Shown: in pieces, positions 24,458 through 32,740 of the stretch
How positions within the stretch are numbered: the stretch's first letter is position 1
Layout of the letters: the number at the start of each line of letters is the position of its first letter
Assembly (NCBI RefSeq): GCF_021441885.1
Contig: NZ_CP090439.1
Location: forward strand, 1,054,001-1,118,000
Direction: 5' to 3'
From: Vibrio maritimus
GTDB lineage: Bacteria > Pseudomonadota > Gammaproteobacteria > Enterobacterales > Vibrionaceae
DNA length: 64,000 nt
The notes under the pieces: generated by a model
Databases searched by the model: none
Seen by the model: the letters and a program-made list of their open reading frames with translations, nothing else
What the model was told of the DNA's origin: nothing
Position numbers and translations under genes: made by a program

Positions 24458-25380
24458 TGGCGACCTTCTCCTGTGACAGAGACAAACACATCTTCTAGAC
24501 TCGGTCTTGCGGGAGTGAGTTCGGCATCTGCGAGCTCAGGGACAGTTTGAATAAGCCACTTAATCGGATCAGCCACACTCTGATATATCAGTACTCGCAG
24601 TCGAATACCTAACTGAGCGGCAGACCTTACTTCTGGGCAAGCAATGAGACGTTCTTTCAGCGCTCTCAAGTTAGGTGCTTTCACCTCAATGATGTTGACC
24701 CCCATATTGTCCATCAGCTCTTCAGGCTCGCCATCTGCGCGCATTTCGCCGGATTCCATAATCGCGAGTCGATGGCAGCGCTCCGCCTCATCCATGTAGT
24801 GCGTTGTGACAAGTATGGTCGTGCCTTGATCGCTAAGATCGAAAAGCTGCTCCCAAAAATCACGTCGATTCTCTGGATCGACGGCAGAGGTCGGCTCATC
24901 AAGAAACAGCAATTCAGGGTGGTGCATGGTCGCCGAAGCAAGAGAGAGCCTCTGTTTCTGTCCACCACTCATACCACCAACGCGCTGTTTTTGAAGATCA
25001 GTGAGTCCATAGATGGTCATTTGTTCTGCTATTCGCTGTTTTAGCAGCGCTCTGTCTAAACCGAAGATCTGACCGATAAACTGAAGATTCTCAAGAACCG
25101 TTAAGTCATCATACAGAGAGAACTTCTGAGTCATGTAGCCGATCTTGAGCCTAAGGGCTTCTGACTGCTCCGGGATCTGCAGGCCAAGAACATTCACTTC
25201 ACCTTCAGTAGGACTAAGTAATCCCGTCAACATACGTATGGTCGTCGATTTACCGCACCCATTTGGCCCCAGAAAACCATAGATGCTGCCTTTGGGCACA
25301 GACAAGTTGATCCCGTTAATAGCGGTGAAGTCACCGAACTTCTTGACCAGATTGGTTGCGGTTACAGCGATATCAGTCAT
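24454..25380 (-). CDS. ABC transporter ATP-binding protein of an efflux system
   Basis: The 308-residue single-domain ATPase has Walker A GPNGCGKST (about 39-47), signature MSGGQKQRLSLASA, Walker B LLFLDEPTSAVDP and the switch histidine in LVTTHYMDEAERC. The C-terminal 80 residues form an extra domain common in ABC-2 exporters. It sits directly after the HlyD gene (1-bp separation) and overlaps the permease gene by 4 bp. Only one permease is present, so the exporter may be a homodimeric permease or use another subunit. Confidence 0.9.
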   Translation of the reverse strand: MTDIAVTATNLVKKFGDFTAINGINLSVPKGSIYGFLGPNGCGKSTTIRMLTGLLSPTEGEVNVLGLQIPEQSEALRLKIGYMTQKFSLYDDLTVLENLQFIGQIFGLDRALLKQRIAEQMTIYGLTDLQKQRVGGMSGGQKQRLSLASATMHHPELLFLDEPTSAVDPENRRDFWEQLFDLSDQGTTILVTTHYMDEAERCHRLAIMESGEMRADGEPEELMDNMGVNIIEVKAPNLRALKERLIACPEVRSAAQLGIRLRVLIYQSVADPIKWLIQTVPELADAELTPARPSLEDVFVSVTGEGRQ

Positions 25381-26337
25381 CTATTTGAGTCCTTGCAGGT
25401 CAACTTGAGCAGGGACGCCGGTAGGCAAGTTTTCAGCGCTCTCCGGAAGGTCGACTTCGGCAAGGTACATGAGTCGAGATCGCTCATCTTCTGTTAACGC
25501 ATAGTAAGGGGTAAATGATGGATCGGCGGCAACCCAGCGCACCGTGCCTGTCAGTACCTCGTCCAGACCATCAACATGAACATCAACTTGCAAGCCGGGT
25601 ACAAACTTGACTCTCACTGAAGAAGGGACATAAACGCGCGCGTAAGGAACTCTGTCGGCAAGAACGACAGCAACAAACGCGCCTACAGACACTCGCTCAC
25701 CGAGGTTATAGGGTAGGCTATCTAATATGCCGTCTCGTGTTGCTACTATGGTAAGTTCGTCGAGCTGTTGAGTTTGTAGTGCAACATCCGCTCTCACCGC
25801 TGCAAGTGCGGCCTCAGCTTGAGTAATGTCTTCTGGACGGGAACCTGCAGTTAGCTTTGAGAATTCTTCATTGGCTGAGTTAAGCTCGGCTCTTGCGGTA
25901 TCGCGACTAGCGACGGCTTGGTCTTTTTGAGACTGGCTGGCAAGTTTCTTTCTGACTAGTTCAGAGGCGCGCGAGTAGTTTTTCTGAGCCTCGGTTAATT
26001 TGGCTTCTGCCATGTCGACGCGCGCTTTTGCCGCGGCGATGTCCTCAGGTCTTTCACCATTGGTAAGGCGAAGTAAGTAGGCACTGGCTTTAGCTTCTTC
26101 AGCAATCGCATGAGCAAGCACGGCTTCTTGGCGCTTGGTGTCTAGGCGCACTAGTACGTCACCGGTTTTGACTCTGGTTCCTTCACGTACGGGGAGTTCG
26201 CGAATGATTTCACTTGCCGTTGAGGAGAAAGAAATTCGGTCTCTCTCTAACGTGCCTAACGCCTTACCGTTGTCGTCATTCTGACAGCCAAGTAGTGCTA
26301 AGACGAGTGGAAAGATGACGAGCAGCGAACGTTTCAT
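25381..26337 (-). CDS. HlyD-family periplasmic adaptor lipoprotein
   Basis: The 318-residue protein begins with a lipoprotein signal (LALLGCQND, cysteine about residue 18), then a biotinyl-lipoyl-like half (REGTRVKTGDVLVRLD), a long coiled-coil hairpin (about 75-180, with two RPEDI repeats) and the returning lipoyl and beta-barrel parts. It links the inner-membrane ABC exporter to an outer-membrane channel. No TolC-type gene lies nearby, so a genome-encoded TolC is assumed. It is the first gene of the efflux operon. Confidence 0.89.
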   Translation of the reverse strand: MKRSLLVIFPLVLALLGCQNDDNGKALGTLERDRISFSSTASEIIRELPVREGTRVKTGDVLVRLDTKRQEAVLAHAIAEEAKASAYLLRLTNGERPEDIAAAKARVDMAEAKLTEAQKNYSRASELVRKKLASQSQKDQAVASRDTARAELNSANEEFSKLTAGSRPEDITQAEAALAAVRADVALQTQQLDELTIVATRDGILDSLPYNLGERVSVGAFVAVVLADRVPYARVYVPSSVRVKFVPGLQVDVHVDGLDEVLTGTVRWVAADPSFTPYYALTEDERSRLMYLAEVDLPESAENLPTGVPAQVDLQGLK

Positions 26338-26407
26338 ACATAACCCTTCTAACAGATTTCTATTATCAATATTAGAAGGGCAGTGGTGAATTTCTAGCTG
26401 AATTTCA

Positions 26408-27313
26408 TCAAGTTATGAAGTCAAGTAGCTTTTGAGCAATTCGATGAGTCGAAAGATTTCTTTCGATTAATTTTAGTGGCATCTTGCCGCTGGAGACGAC
26501 ATCCTTCCATTCATCAAACATATTGTGAAAACCTTTACTTGCCAGCATTGGTGTCCAATCCTTGAGCTGAACCTGCTCTACAAGGTTGTTTTGATAGCAT
26601 TGACCTGACACAAATGAGTCAAAGCGATAGGCTCTGTCATCGTGGCTACTGCTAATGACTTCATGTGTGATGCCAAATTGACGATTCATCGAGGCTTCAA
26701 AGATCACGCCGCCTTGTTGCCACTTCACACCAAGTCGCGCTAGCTTAGCACCATCCATTTGGTGCTGGACATGGATATCATCGAACTCAATGCTCCCGTT
26801 TAGATTGATACTGTCCAATGGATGAATAAAGTCGTCGAAAATAAAGGTTTTCGCATCACCTGGAAGTGCATGGCGGTGTTTTTCCCAGCGTAGCGATTGC
26901 AGAGTTCCCGTATCCGATAGGGAGTGTTGGTTAATCAAAGGCAGGTGACGACGGTTAAAGCCGATATAAAGCGGTACTTGTTTTTGTTCTGCTAGTTGAT
27001 ACAGGTTTTCACACTCTTCATAGCTATCTGCCAGCGGCTTATCAACGAACGTTGGAACACCATGTTCGAGGAAATATCTGGCAATTTCTGGGTGCACAGA
27101 GGTCGCCGCATGAATCATCACCGCATCAGGCTTAAAGTTGAGGGCAGCTTGATACTGAGTGGTTGTGTCTATAACACGATATTTGCTTGCCAGCGCATTA
27201 AGAGTCGCTGTATCGCGAGTGCAAAATATGGGATGAACATCTGCTTGAGATGTCGTGAATGGTAGGTATGCTTTTTGGGCTATATCACCCATGCCAATGT
27301 GTGCAATTTTCAA
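26408..27313 (-). CDS. MviM/YceM-like Gfo/Idh oxidoreductase
   Basis: The 301-residue protein has a Rossmann start (HIGMGDIAQKAYLPF) and the catalytic-motif variant VDKPLADSYEE near residue 100, with Asp in place of the usual Glu of EKP. The second half (GFNRRHLPL, FDDFIHPLDSI, GVIFEASMNRQFG) resembles the MviM/YceM group of E. coli, whose substrate is unknown. It starts 70 bp upstream of the efflux operon in the same direction. I infer no link with inositol because no operator is visible. Confidence 0.78.
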   Translation of the reverse strand: MKIAHIGMGDIAQKAYLPFTTSQADVHPIFCTRDTATLNALASKYRVIDTTTQYQAALNFKPDAVMIHAATSVHPEIARYFLEHGVPTFVDKPLADSYEECENLYQLAEQKQVPLYIGFNRRHLPLINQHSLSDTGTLQSLRWEKHRHALPGDAKTFIFDDFIHPLDSINLNGSIEFDDIHVQHQMDGAKLARLGVKWQQGGVIFEASMNRQFGITHEVISSSHDDRAYRFDSFVSGQCYQNNLVEQVQLKDWTPMLASKGFHNMFDEWKDVVSSGKMPLKLIERNLSTHRIAQKLLDFIT

Positions 27314-27591
27314 TATAAGCCTCGGTTTTAACTGTTGTTTCGCAGATTGATGCTGTTTTTTGGCAAGTTAACACAGTGCATCTGTTTATTGCTACGACCC
27401 AGCTAGAAGATTTTGTTGCGGATGTTTTTAATCAGTTGTTAAACGTAATACGTTTTTTTCTAAATTGTCTGAAACCACATCACGTCCTGACACACTTTTG
27501 CTGTTTCTTACTAGTACCTGTCATAGGGATTTCGTAGATTAAGCTTCGTGGATTAAGTAAAGGAATCAGGGTTAGGGAATACCGTACTATC

Positions 27592-28545
27592 ATGAAAGAT
27601 CAGTTAACCATCTCAATTTCAACGATTAACGGCTCTTCGCATTGGCAATTGAGTAAATCAATGCGCCGCAGCTTAAAGAGTCTCGCGTGGATTGGTTTGG
27701 TGCTAGTGTTAGGCGCTGGTTTGTTGATTCAGCATTTGTATGAGGTAGTGGATTACGCCGAGCTAAAGCAGGCAGAGCTGGCAAGTGAGTCACAAACCCT
27801 TGGTGATGAGCTAGCAAACTTGCAAGACCTTAAGCAGAGTCTTCAACAAGATCTGTCTGAGCGGGAAGAGCGCATTACATTAGTCTCTGAGCGTTTAGCG
27901 GATCTAGAAAAGGTGTTAGGGGTTTCTGAGCCCACCGATGACATTGACCTCGATTCGCGACTTGATGCAGCTGCAATCCATTCTAACGTGCGTATGACCA
28001 TGCTCAATCAGATACCGAGCGGTTCACCTGTAGGGAAAGAGCGCATTTCCTCTCAGTTTGGTAAGCGACAACACCCAGTCACTCGAAAATACAAAATGCA
28101 CCGTGGTTTGGATTTTGCGGTTAATACCGGAACCAAAATCTATGCGCCAGCGGATGGTGTCGTTGAGGTTACCAGACGCAGCAACAAAGGCTCTGGAAAC
28201 TTCCTTAGATTGCAGCATTCATTTGGCTTCTCTAGCTCCTATTCACACCTAAAAGGTTTTGAAGTTCGTCCAGGGCAATTTGTCCGTAAAGGTGAGCTGA
28301 TTGCCATCTCGGGCAATAGTGGGTTGTCATCCGGTCCACATCTACATTATGAGGTTCGCTTTGTTGGGCGAGCACTGGATCCCAAACCCTTTGTGGAGTG
28401 GGGCGTGAATGATTTCGAAGATATTTTTAAAAAGGAACGAGCAATAAGATGGGAATCTTTAGTAAAAACAGTGGAACAAAGAGTCGCTCAGCAGCTTCAA
28501 CTCTCATCGCCAAAGGCTGTGTTATTAGCGGAAAACTCAAACTAG
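27592..28545 (+). CDS. M23-family peptidase with N-terminal membrane anchor and coiled coil
   Basis: The 317-residue protein has a cytoplasmic start of about 30 residues, a membrane helix (about 33-50), a coiled-coil stretch (about 55-105) and a LytM/M23 domain with HRGLDFAV near 170 and HLHYEV near 250, so both zinc-ligand motifs are intact. Such proteins cleave peptidoglycan cross-links and shape the wall. Its last 97 bp overlap the start of the bactofilin gene, a pairing seen in many bacteria where bactofilin positions the peptidase. Confidence 0.88.
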   Translation: MKDQLTISISTINGSSHWQLSKSMRRSLKSLAWIGLVLVLGAGLLIQHLYEVVDYAELKQAELASESQTLGDELANLQDLKQSLQQDLSEREERITLVSERLADLEKVLGVSEPTDDIDLDSRLDAAAIHSNVRMTMLNQIPSGSPVGKERISSQFGKRQHPVTRKYKMHRGLDFAVNTGTKIYAPADGVVEVTRRSNKGSGNFLRLQHSFGFSSSYSHLKGFEVRPGQFVRKGELIAISGNSGLSSGPHLHYEVRFVGRALDPKPFVEWGVNDFEDIFKKERAIRWESLVKTVEQRVAQQLQLSSPKAVLLAENSN

Positions 28546-28916
28546 AAAACGATATTCAAGTCGATGGTGTAGTTGATGGTCAACTGCATATCGAAGGGGT
28601 ATTAGTGGTTGCTGAATCTGGTCGCGTAAAAGGAGAGGTGTTTGCCAAGCAGCTTGTGGTCAACGGCATCTTAGAGGGTGACTGTCACGCGGAGCAGATT
28701 CAAATCCTTGCGAATGGTCGCGTAAAAGGTAAGGTGTGGAGTAACAACTTGAGCATCGAACCGGGCGGTAAGTTTTTCGGTGAAACCGCAGAGTTACCTG
28801 AAAAAGAAGTTGTATCTTTGAAAAGTCAAACCAGCAAAGAGGTGAGTGCGGTTAAAGCTAACACCGCGAAAACCGACTCGAAAGCCCCGGAGGCTAAAGC
28901 CGTTAAAACTGCATAA
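28449..28916 (+). CDS. Bactofilin (polymer-forming cytoskeletal protein)
   Basis: The 155-residue protein has a central domain of short beta-helix repeats (IAKGCVISGKLKLENDIQVD, DGQLHIEGVLVVAESGRV, then ANGRVKGKV) typical of bactofilins, with a lysine-, serine- and alanine-rich tail that is probably disordered. Bactofilins polymerise without nucleotide and recruit cell-wall enzymes. The start at 28449 lies inside the peptidase gene, in another frame, a 97-bp overlap that favours coupled expression. A hairpin (28927-28957) follows. Confidence 0.9.
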   Translation: MGIFSKNSGTKSRSAASTLIAKGCVISGKLKLENDIQVDGVVDGQLHIEGVLVVAESGRVKGEVFAKQLVVNGILEGDCHAEQIQILANGRVKGKVWSNNLSIEPGGKFFGETAELPEKEVVSLKSQTSKEVSAVKANTAKTDSKAPEAKAVKTA

Positions 28917-29223
28917 TCGAATCCCTGCGCGTTCCAGTTTCTTTCTCTGGGACGCGCTGTTCCCTACTCTTATCAATAAACTCATCAGCACGGTAGGCTA
29001 TACTTCTGTAAGCCATTACGCACCTAAAAGTGACGCTGTCACATATGTGTAATGCAGACTAGAATGCCGCATTGTGATCAAAGTAACGCGGCTAACTTGA
29101 TAAATATCAAGCCAGCCCTCGTATAACCACAAAGCACTATTTCAAATGACACTTTTCCCATTACAGTTATGGGAAAGCCTTATGCATAAATGCACGTTAT
29201 AAGTCACCAATAAGGCGGAGCAT
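28917..29223. other. 307-bp region between bactofilin and napG with hairpin and FNR box
   Basis: An 11-bp stem with one wobble pair, GCGCGTTCCAG/CTGGGACGCGC (28927-28957), follows the bactofilin gene with only a weak T tail. The rest is the napG promoter region, with an FNR box at 29097-29110. I see no gene. Confidence 0.6.
29097..29110. promoter_or_regulatory. Perfect FNR box upstream of napG
   Basis: TTGATAAATATCAA matches the FNR consensus TTGAT-N4-ATCAA exactly. A CACTAT -10-like hexamer at 29135-29140 puts the transcription start near 29146, so the box would be centred near -41.5, the class II activator position. The start site is inferred. Confidence 0.75.
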
Positions 29224-29991
29224 ATGTCACGAAATAAAACCTCAGAAAGCCGACGCCGATTCCTCCGCGACGCCGCACGCACCGCCGTAGGTGTCGGTGC
29301 TGCTGCAACCGTTTTGGGATTGCAGTCTAAACAAGGGCAAGCTAAAACCAGTGGCGGTGTCCCTATTCGCCCACCTGGCGCGCTAGAAGGCAACCAATTT
29401 GATCAAGCCTGTCTGCGTTGCGGGCTATGTGTTCAGGCATGTCCCTACGATACGCTAAAGCTGGCAACCTTACTTTCACCAGTAGCATCGGGTACGCCAT
29501 ACTTTACGGCACGCGACATTCCCTGTGAGATGTGTGAAGACATCCCTTGTGTGGTGGCGTGTCCAAGTGGGGCACTCGATCATTCATTGACCAATATTGA
29601 TGATTCTAGAATGGGACTCGCGGTCTTGATCGACCACGAAGAGTGTCTTAACTGGCAGGGACTTCGCTGTGATGTCTGTTACCGAGTTTGCCCGCTTATC
29701 GACAAAGCCATCACGCTAGAGCCAATTCGAAACCAGCGCACCGGATACCACGCTATGTTTATCCCAACGGTGCACTCTGACGCATGTACGGGGTGTGGTA
29801 AGTGTGAACAGGCCTGTGTAACTGAAGTGCCGGTGATTAAAGTGGTGCCTATCGAGCTGGCGAAGGGTCATATGGGCGACCACTACCAGCTTGGCTGGGA
29901 AGAGAAGGTTGAGCTGCGTGATGGGCAATTCCCTGAAACACCAGATATCGCACCAACCGAGCATATCCGCATCAATGACGGGAGGAAATAA
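29224..29991 (+). CDS. napG: NapG, Tat-exported 4[4Fe-4S] ferredoxin-type protein
   Basis: The 255-residue protein starts with a twin-arginine signal (SRRRFLRDA) and carries four iron-sulphur motifs: CLRCGLCVQACP, CEMCEDIPCVVACP, CLNWQGLRCDVCYRVCP and CTGCGKCEQACV. This is the NapG pattern; with NapH it passes electrons from quinol to periplasmic nitrate reductase. Its stop overlaps the napH start by one base. No napA, B, C, D or F is next to it. A perfect FNR box upstream indicates expression without oxygen. Confidence 0.92.
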   Translation: MSRNKTSESRRRFLRDAARTAVGVGAAATVLGLQSKQGQAKTSGGVPIRPPGALEGNQFDQACLRCGLCVQACPYDTLKLATLLSPVASGTPYFTARDIPCEMCEDIPCVVACPSGALDHSLTNIDDSRMGLAVLIDHEECLNWQGLRCDVCYRVCPLIDKAITLEPIRNQRTGYHAMFIPTVHSDACTGCGKCEQACVTEVPVIKVVPIELAKGHMGDHYQLGWEEKVELRDGQFPETPDIAPTEHIRINDGRK

Positions 29992-30842
29992 TGGCTAAAA
30001 ATCTCGCAAAAGATGCAGGTAAAGACGCGATTCGAGAATTGGGTTGGTGGCGAGCTCATCGATTTTTGATTCTACGTAGGTTGTGTCAGCTCACCATCGT
30101 TGGTCTGTTTATGATGGGACCTACGTGGGGTATTTTACAGGGTAATTTGTCCTCTAGCATGCTGCTAGGTACTGTCCCGCTAAGTGACCCTTTATTGGTC
30201 CTGCAAACCTTAGCTACCGGACATTGGCCAGAGGTGAATGCCTTAATTGGTGTCACTATCGTTGTGGTTTTTTATGCCTTGTTAGCTCCTCGCGCGTTTT
30301 GCGCTTGGGTTTGCCCATTGAATATCGTAACCGACGCCGCGGCCTGGCTGCGTCGCAAACTTAACCTCAAAACCAGCTTCAAATGGTCGCCGACGATTCG
30401 CTATTGGTTGATCCCAGTGATCTTACTCGGCAGTGCTGTCTCAGGATCGCTGCTTTGGGCATGGGTTGATCCTGTCGCGACACTTCATCGTGGTTTGGTT
30501 TTTGGTATGGGAGCCGGTTGGATCTTAATTGCTCTGGTATTCTTGCTTGATCTTGTCTTAGTCGAGCACGGTTGGTGCGGGCACCTTTGTCCACTTGGAG
30601 CGACCTATGGTGTGATCGGTCGCAAGAGCCTTATTCGCGTGAAAGCGACACAGCGCGAGGCCTGTACCAAGTGTATGGACTGCTATAACATGTGTCCTGA
30701 GCCCGATGTATTAAGACAGCCACTCAAGTCTGGTGATCGACGGATTATGAGCCAAGATTGCATCAGCTGTGGTCGATGCATTGATGTGTGTGCGCCTAAG
30801 GTATTGGAGTTTAAGGTTAAACCTGACTCTGGTGAGCTCTAG
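29991..30842 (+). CDS. napH: NapH, membrane quinol dehydrogenase subunit
   Basis: The 283-residue protein has four main membrane helices (about 35-50, 80-100, 137-157, 165-185), cytoplasmic CxxxCP motifs (CAWVCP and CGHLCP) that are NapH hallmarks, and two C-terminal [4Fe-4S] motifs (CTKCMDCYNMCP and CISCGRCIDVCA). It anchors NapG to the membrane. It starts at the napG stop codon (TAATG). The next gene is convergent. Confidence 0.92.
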   Translation: MAKNLAKDAGKDAIRELGWWRAHRFLILRRLCQLTIVGLFMMGPTWGILQGNLSSSMLLGTVPLSDPLLVLQTLATGHWPEVNALIGVTIVVVFYALLAPRAFCAWVCPLNIVTDAAAWLRRKLNLKTSFKWSPTIRYWLIPVILLGSAVSGSLLWAWVDPVATLHRGLVFGMGAGWILIALVFLLDLVLVEHGWCGHLCPLGATYGVIGRKSLIRVKATQREACTKCMDCYNMCPEPDVLRQPLKSGDRRIMSQDCISCGRCIDVCAPKVLEFKVKPDSGEL

Positions 30843-30876
30843 ACAAACAAAAACGCCAGTTGTGCTTCAACTGGCG
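30843..30876 (-). terminator. Terminator of the 2OG-Fe(II) oxygenase gene
   Basis: CGCCAGTT (30854-30861) pairs with AACTGGCG (30869-30876); on the reverse strand it is followed by a T-rich run (30853-30843). Confidence 0.7.
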
Positions 30877-30882
30877 CTGATC

Positions 30883-31485
30883 CTAGTTCGCTATATCTAG
30901 TATGTTGTCCTTGACTCCGTTTGTTCTAAACCAGCCCGCAATACTAAACCGCTCGCGATTGGTAGGCAGTACTTCGTGTGGGAACTGCTCAGAGAAGAAC
31001 ACAAACAAACGGCCAGATTTTGGTTTGATACGTGTGATTTCGCTGTCATCGAGATCGTAAACCACCAGGTCGCCGCCGTCTTCGTCGCTCCACTCATCAT
31101 TCATGTAAAACACGGTTGTCAGACGTCGGTTCTCATTGCCACGGAAACAGTCGAGATGTTTTTGGTAGAAATCGCCTTTCTCATATTTGGCGAAATGTGC
31201 CTCATACTCAAATAGCCCCAAGAAAAAGTTTTGGTTAGCGGTTTGGCGAATGATTTCCATCTTGCTAAGAAATTGCCCCACTGGATCGCCAAGATCGGGT
31301 GAAAGCCAACAGATCTTGTCACTGCGAATGGCACTTTCACGCATCACATCATCATTACGACCAATACGCGCTTTGTTCCACTCTTCAGGTAAGCACTCTT
31401 TGAGAGCTGAAACTTGCTCGGCAGAGAGGAAGTCATCCCAAACGTAATAGCCATGTTGGGTCAGGTTGTCGATCAGTGTTTGCAT
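30883..31485 (-). CDS. 2-oxoglutarate/Fe(II)-dependent oxygenase (prolyl-hydroxylase-like)
   Basis: The 200-residue protein carries the double-stranded beta-helix iron site: HLDCF with the HxD pair near residue 118, FPHEVLPT with the distal histidine, and ERFSIAGWFR with the 2-oxoglutarate-binding arginine. This set matches the prolyl 4-hydroxylase-type family. The substrate is unknown; related bacterial proteins modify ribosomal or translation proteins, but that is not shown here. It is monocistronic. Confidence 0.85.
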   Translation of the reverse strand: MQTLIDNLTQHGYYVWDDFLSAEQVSALKECLPEEWNKARIGRNDDVMRESAIRSDKICWLSPDLGDPVGQFLSKMEIIRQTANQNFFLGLFEYEAHFAKYEKGDFYQKHLDCFRGNENRRLTTVFYMNDEWSDEDGGDLVVYDLDDSEITRIKPKSGRLFVFFSEQFPHEVLPTNRERFSIAGWFRTNGVKDNILDIAN

Positions 31486-31642
31486 GATGCACCATCGTTG
31501 TTAGAAACAGGGAGGGCGCTTTATAAAGAAATAGACAGCATGCTTCAATTTAGGTTGTTTATCGTGACGATAACGCTTGATGAAGGGTAAGCGGGGATAA
31601 GGGGAAAAGAAGTCGCCCCTTACCGTAGCAAGGGGCACAAGA

Positions 31643-32563
31643 TTACTTGATGTAGTCGATAAGGGCTTGTTCACTTGGTAGCGCGGTCATCGCCCCTTTT
31701 TGCGTTGTCGCTAAAGCGCCGCAGCCGTTTGCCCAGCGAACCGCATCAACGATTGTCTCATCATTGATCCAATCTGCTGTTTTAGATAAGCGAGTCAATA
31801 GGCCGCCAACAAAAGCATCGCCTGCTCCTGTGGTATCAACCGGCTTGACTGGCGTGCCGGCAATCAGCTGTTGCTCACTGTCTCGAATAACCAATGCGCC
31901 TTTTGCGCCTTGAGTAATGAGCACAAGTGTATTGTTGTATTCACCAAGCGCTGCGATACCTGCATCAAGGTTGTCGGTTTCAGTTAGAAACATCAGTTCA
32001 TCGTCTGAGAACTTAACCACATCGGCCATAGCGATTGCTTGCTGGCACACAGGCTTGATAAGGCTTTGGTCGCCCCACACTTCGTCGCGAAGGTTTGGAT
32101 CGAAACTGACAAAGCCGCCTGCTTGCTTAATGCGTTTCATCGCTTCTAGTGTGGCACCACGGCTAGGCTCATTAGCAAGCGCAATAGAGCAAACGTGCAA
32201 CCACTCGCCTGCGTTAAACTCAGGAATATCGCTTACTTGCATAAATTGGTCGGCACTTGGCTTAACCATAAAGGTAAAGCTGCGCTCACCCGATTCATCG
32301 AGGTCAACAATAACGGTAGATGTACGCTGTGCGTCATCAAGCAACATAAAGTCCGTGTTGACCTTCTCATTGCTCAGCGTTTGCTTCATAAAGCGACCGA
32401 GAGGATCTTGACCTACGCGACCAAAAAAGCCTGTCTCGCCACCTAGACGAGCGATTGCAACAGCAACGTTGGCAGGTGCGCCACCAGGACATTTTAGATA
32501 CGTGGTATCCGTATCAGGAATCAAATCTACAACGGCGTCGCCCGTTACCCAAACCTTACTCAT
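31643..32563 (-). CDS. scrK: Fructokinase of the sucrose locus
   Basis: The 306-residue PfkB kinase phosphorylates the fructose released by sucrose-6-phosphate hydrolysis. Motifs: CPGGAPANVAVAIARLGG near the N-terminus and DTTGAGDAFVGG with the catalytic Asp near residue 250. The position divergent to a LacI regulator and the PTS/hydrolase genes, plus LacI-type operators in its leader, support the sucrose assignment. Length is typical. Confidence 0.9.
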   Translation of the reverse strand: MSKVWVTGDAVVDLIPDTDTTYLKCPGGAPANVAVAIARLGGETGFFGRVGQDPLGRFMKQTLSNEKVNTDFMLLDDAQRTSTVIVDLDESGERSFTFMVKPSADQFMQVSDIPEFNAGEWLHVCSIALANEPSRGATLEAMKRIKQAGGFVSFDPNLRDEVWGDQSLIKPVCQQAIAMADVVKFSDDELMFLTETDNLDAGIAALGEYNNTLVLITQGAKGALVIRDSEQQLIAGTPVKPVDTTGAGDAFVGGLLTRLSKTADWINDETIVDAVRWANGCGALATTQKGAMTALPSEQALIDYIK

Positions 32564-32578
32564 AACAAATTTCCTGCC

Positions 32579-32590
32579 TTAATCGATTTG
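32579..32590. promoter_or_regulatory. LacI-type operator, scrK-proximal
   Basis: TTAATCGATTTG shares the AATCGATT core with the stronger palindrome 24 bp away (centre to centre). It lies in the scrK leader, where binding would block transcription. Confidence 0.5.
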
Positions 32591-32601
32591 CTGGCAGTTT
32601 A

Positions 32602-32615
32602 CTAAATCGATTTAG
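32602..32615. promoter_or_regulatory. LacI-type operator between scrK and the LacI gene
   Basis: CTAAATCGATTTAG is a perfect 14-bp palindrome with a central CG step, the form bound by LacI/GalR-family repressors. It is the likely target of the regulator encoded at 32741. Confidence 0.7.
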
Positions 32616-32740
32616 CAAAGAAAATGTGTTTTAATAGGCAACATAGTGAAAGCAGTAAAAACTGTGATCTAAAACACGATCACGATTAGTGAAGTTGATC
32701 CTTGATAGAAGAAATAAGCAGGAAGCAGAAGTAAAGCGCG

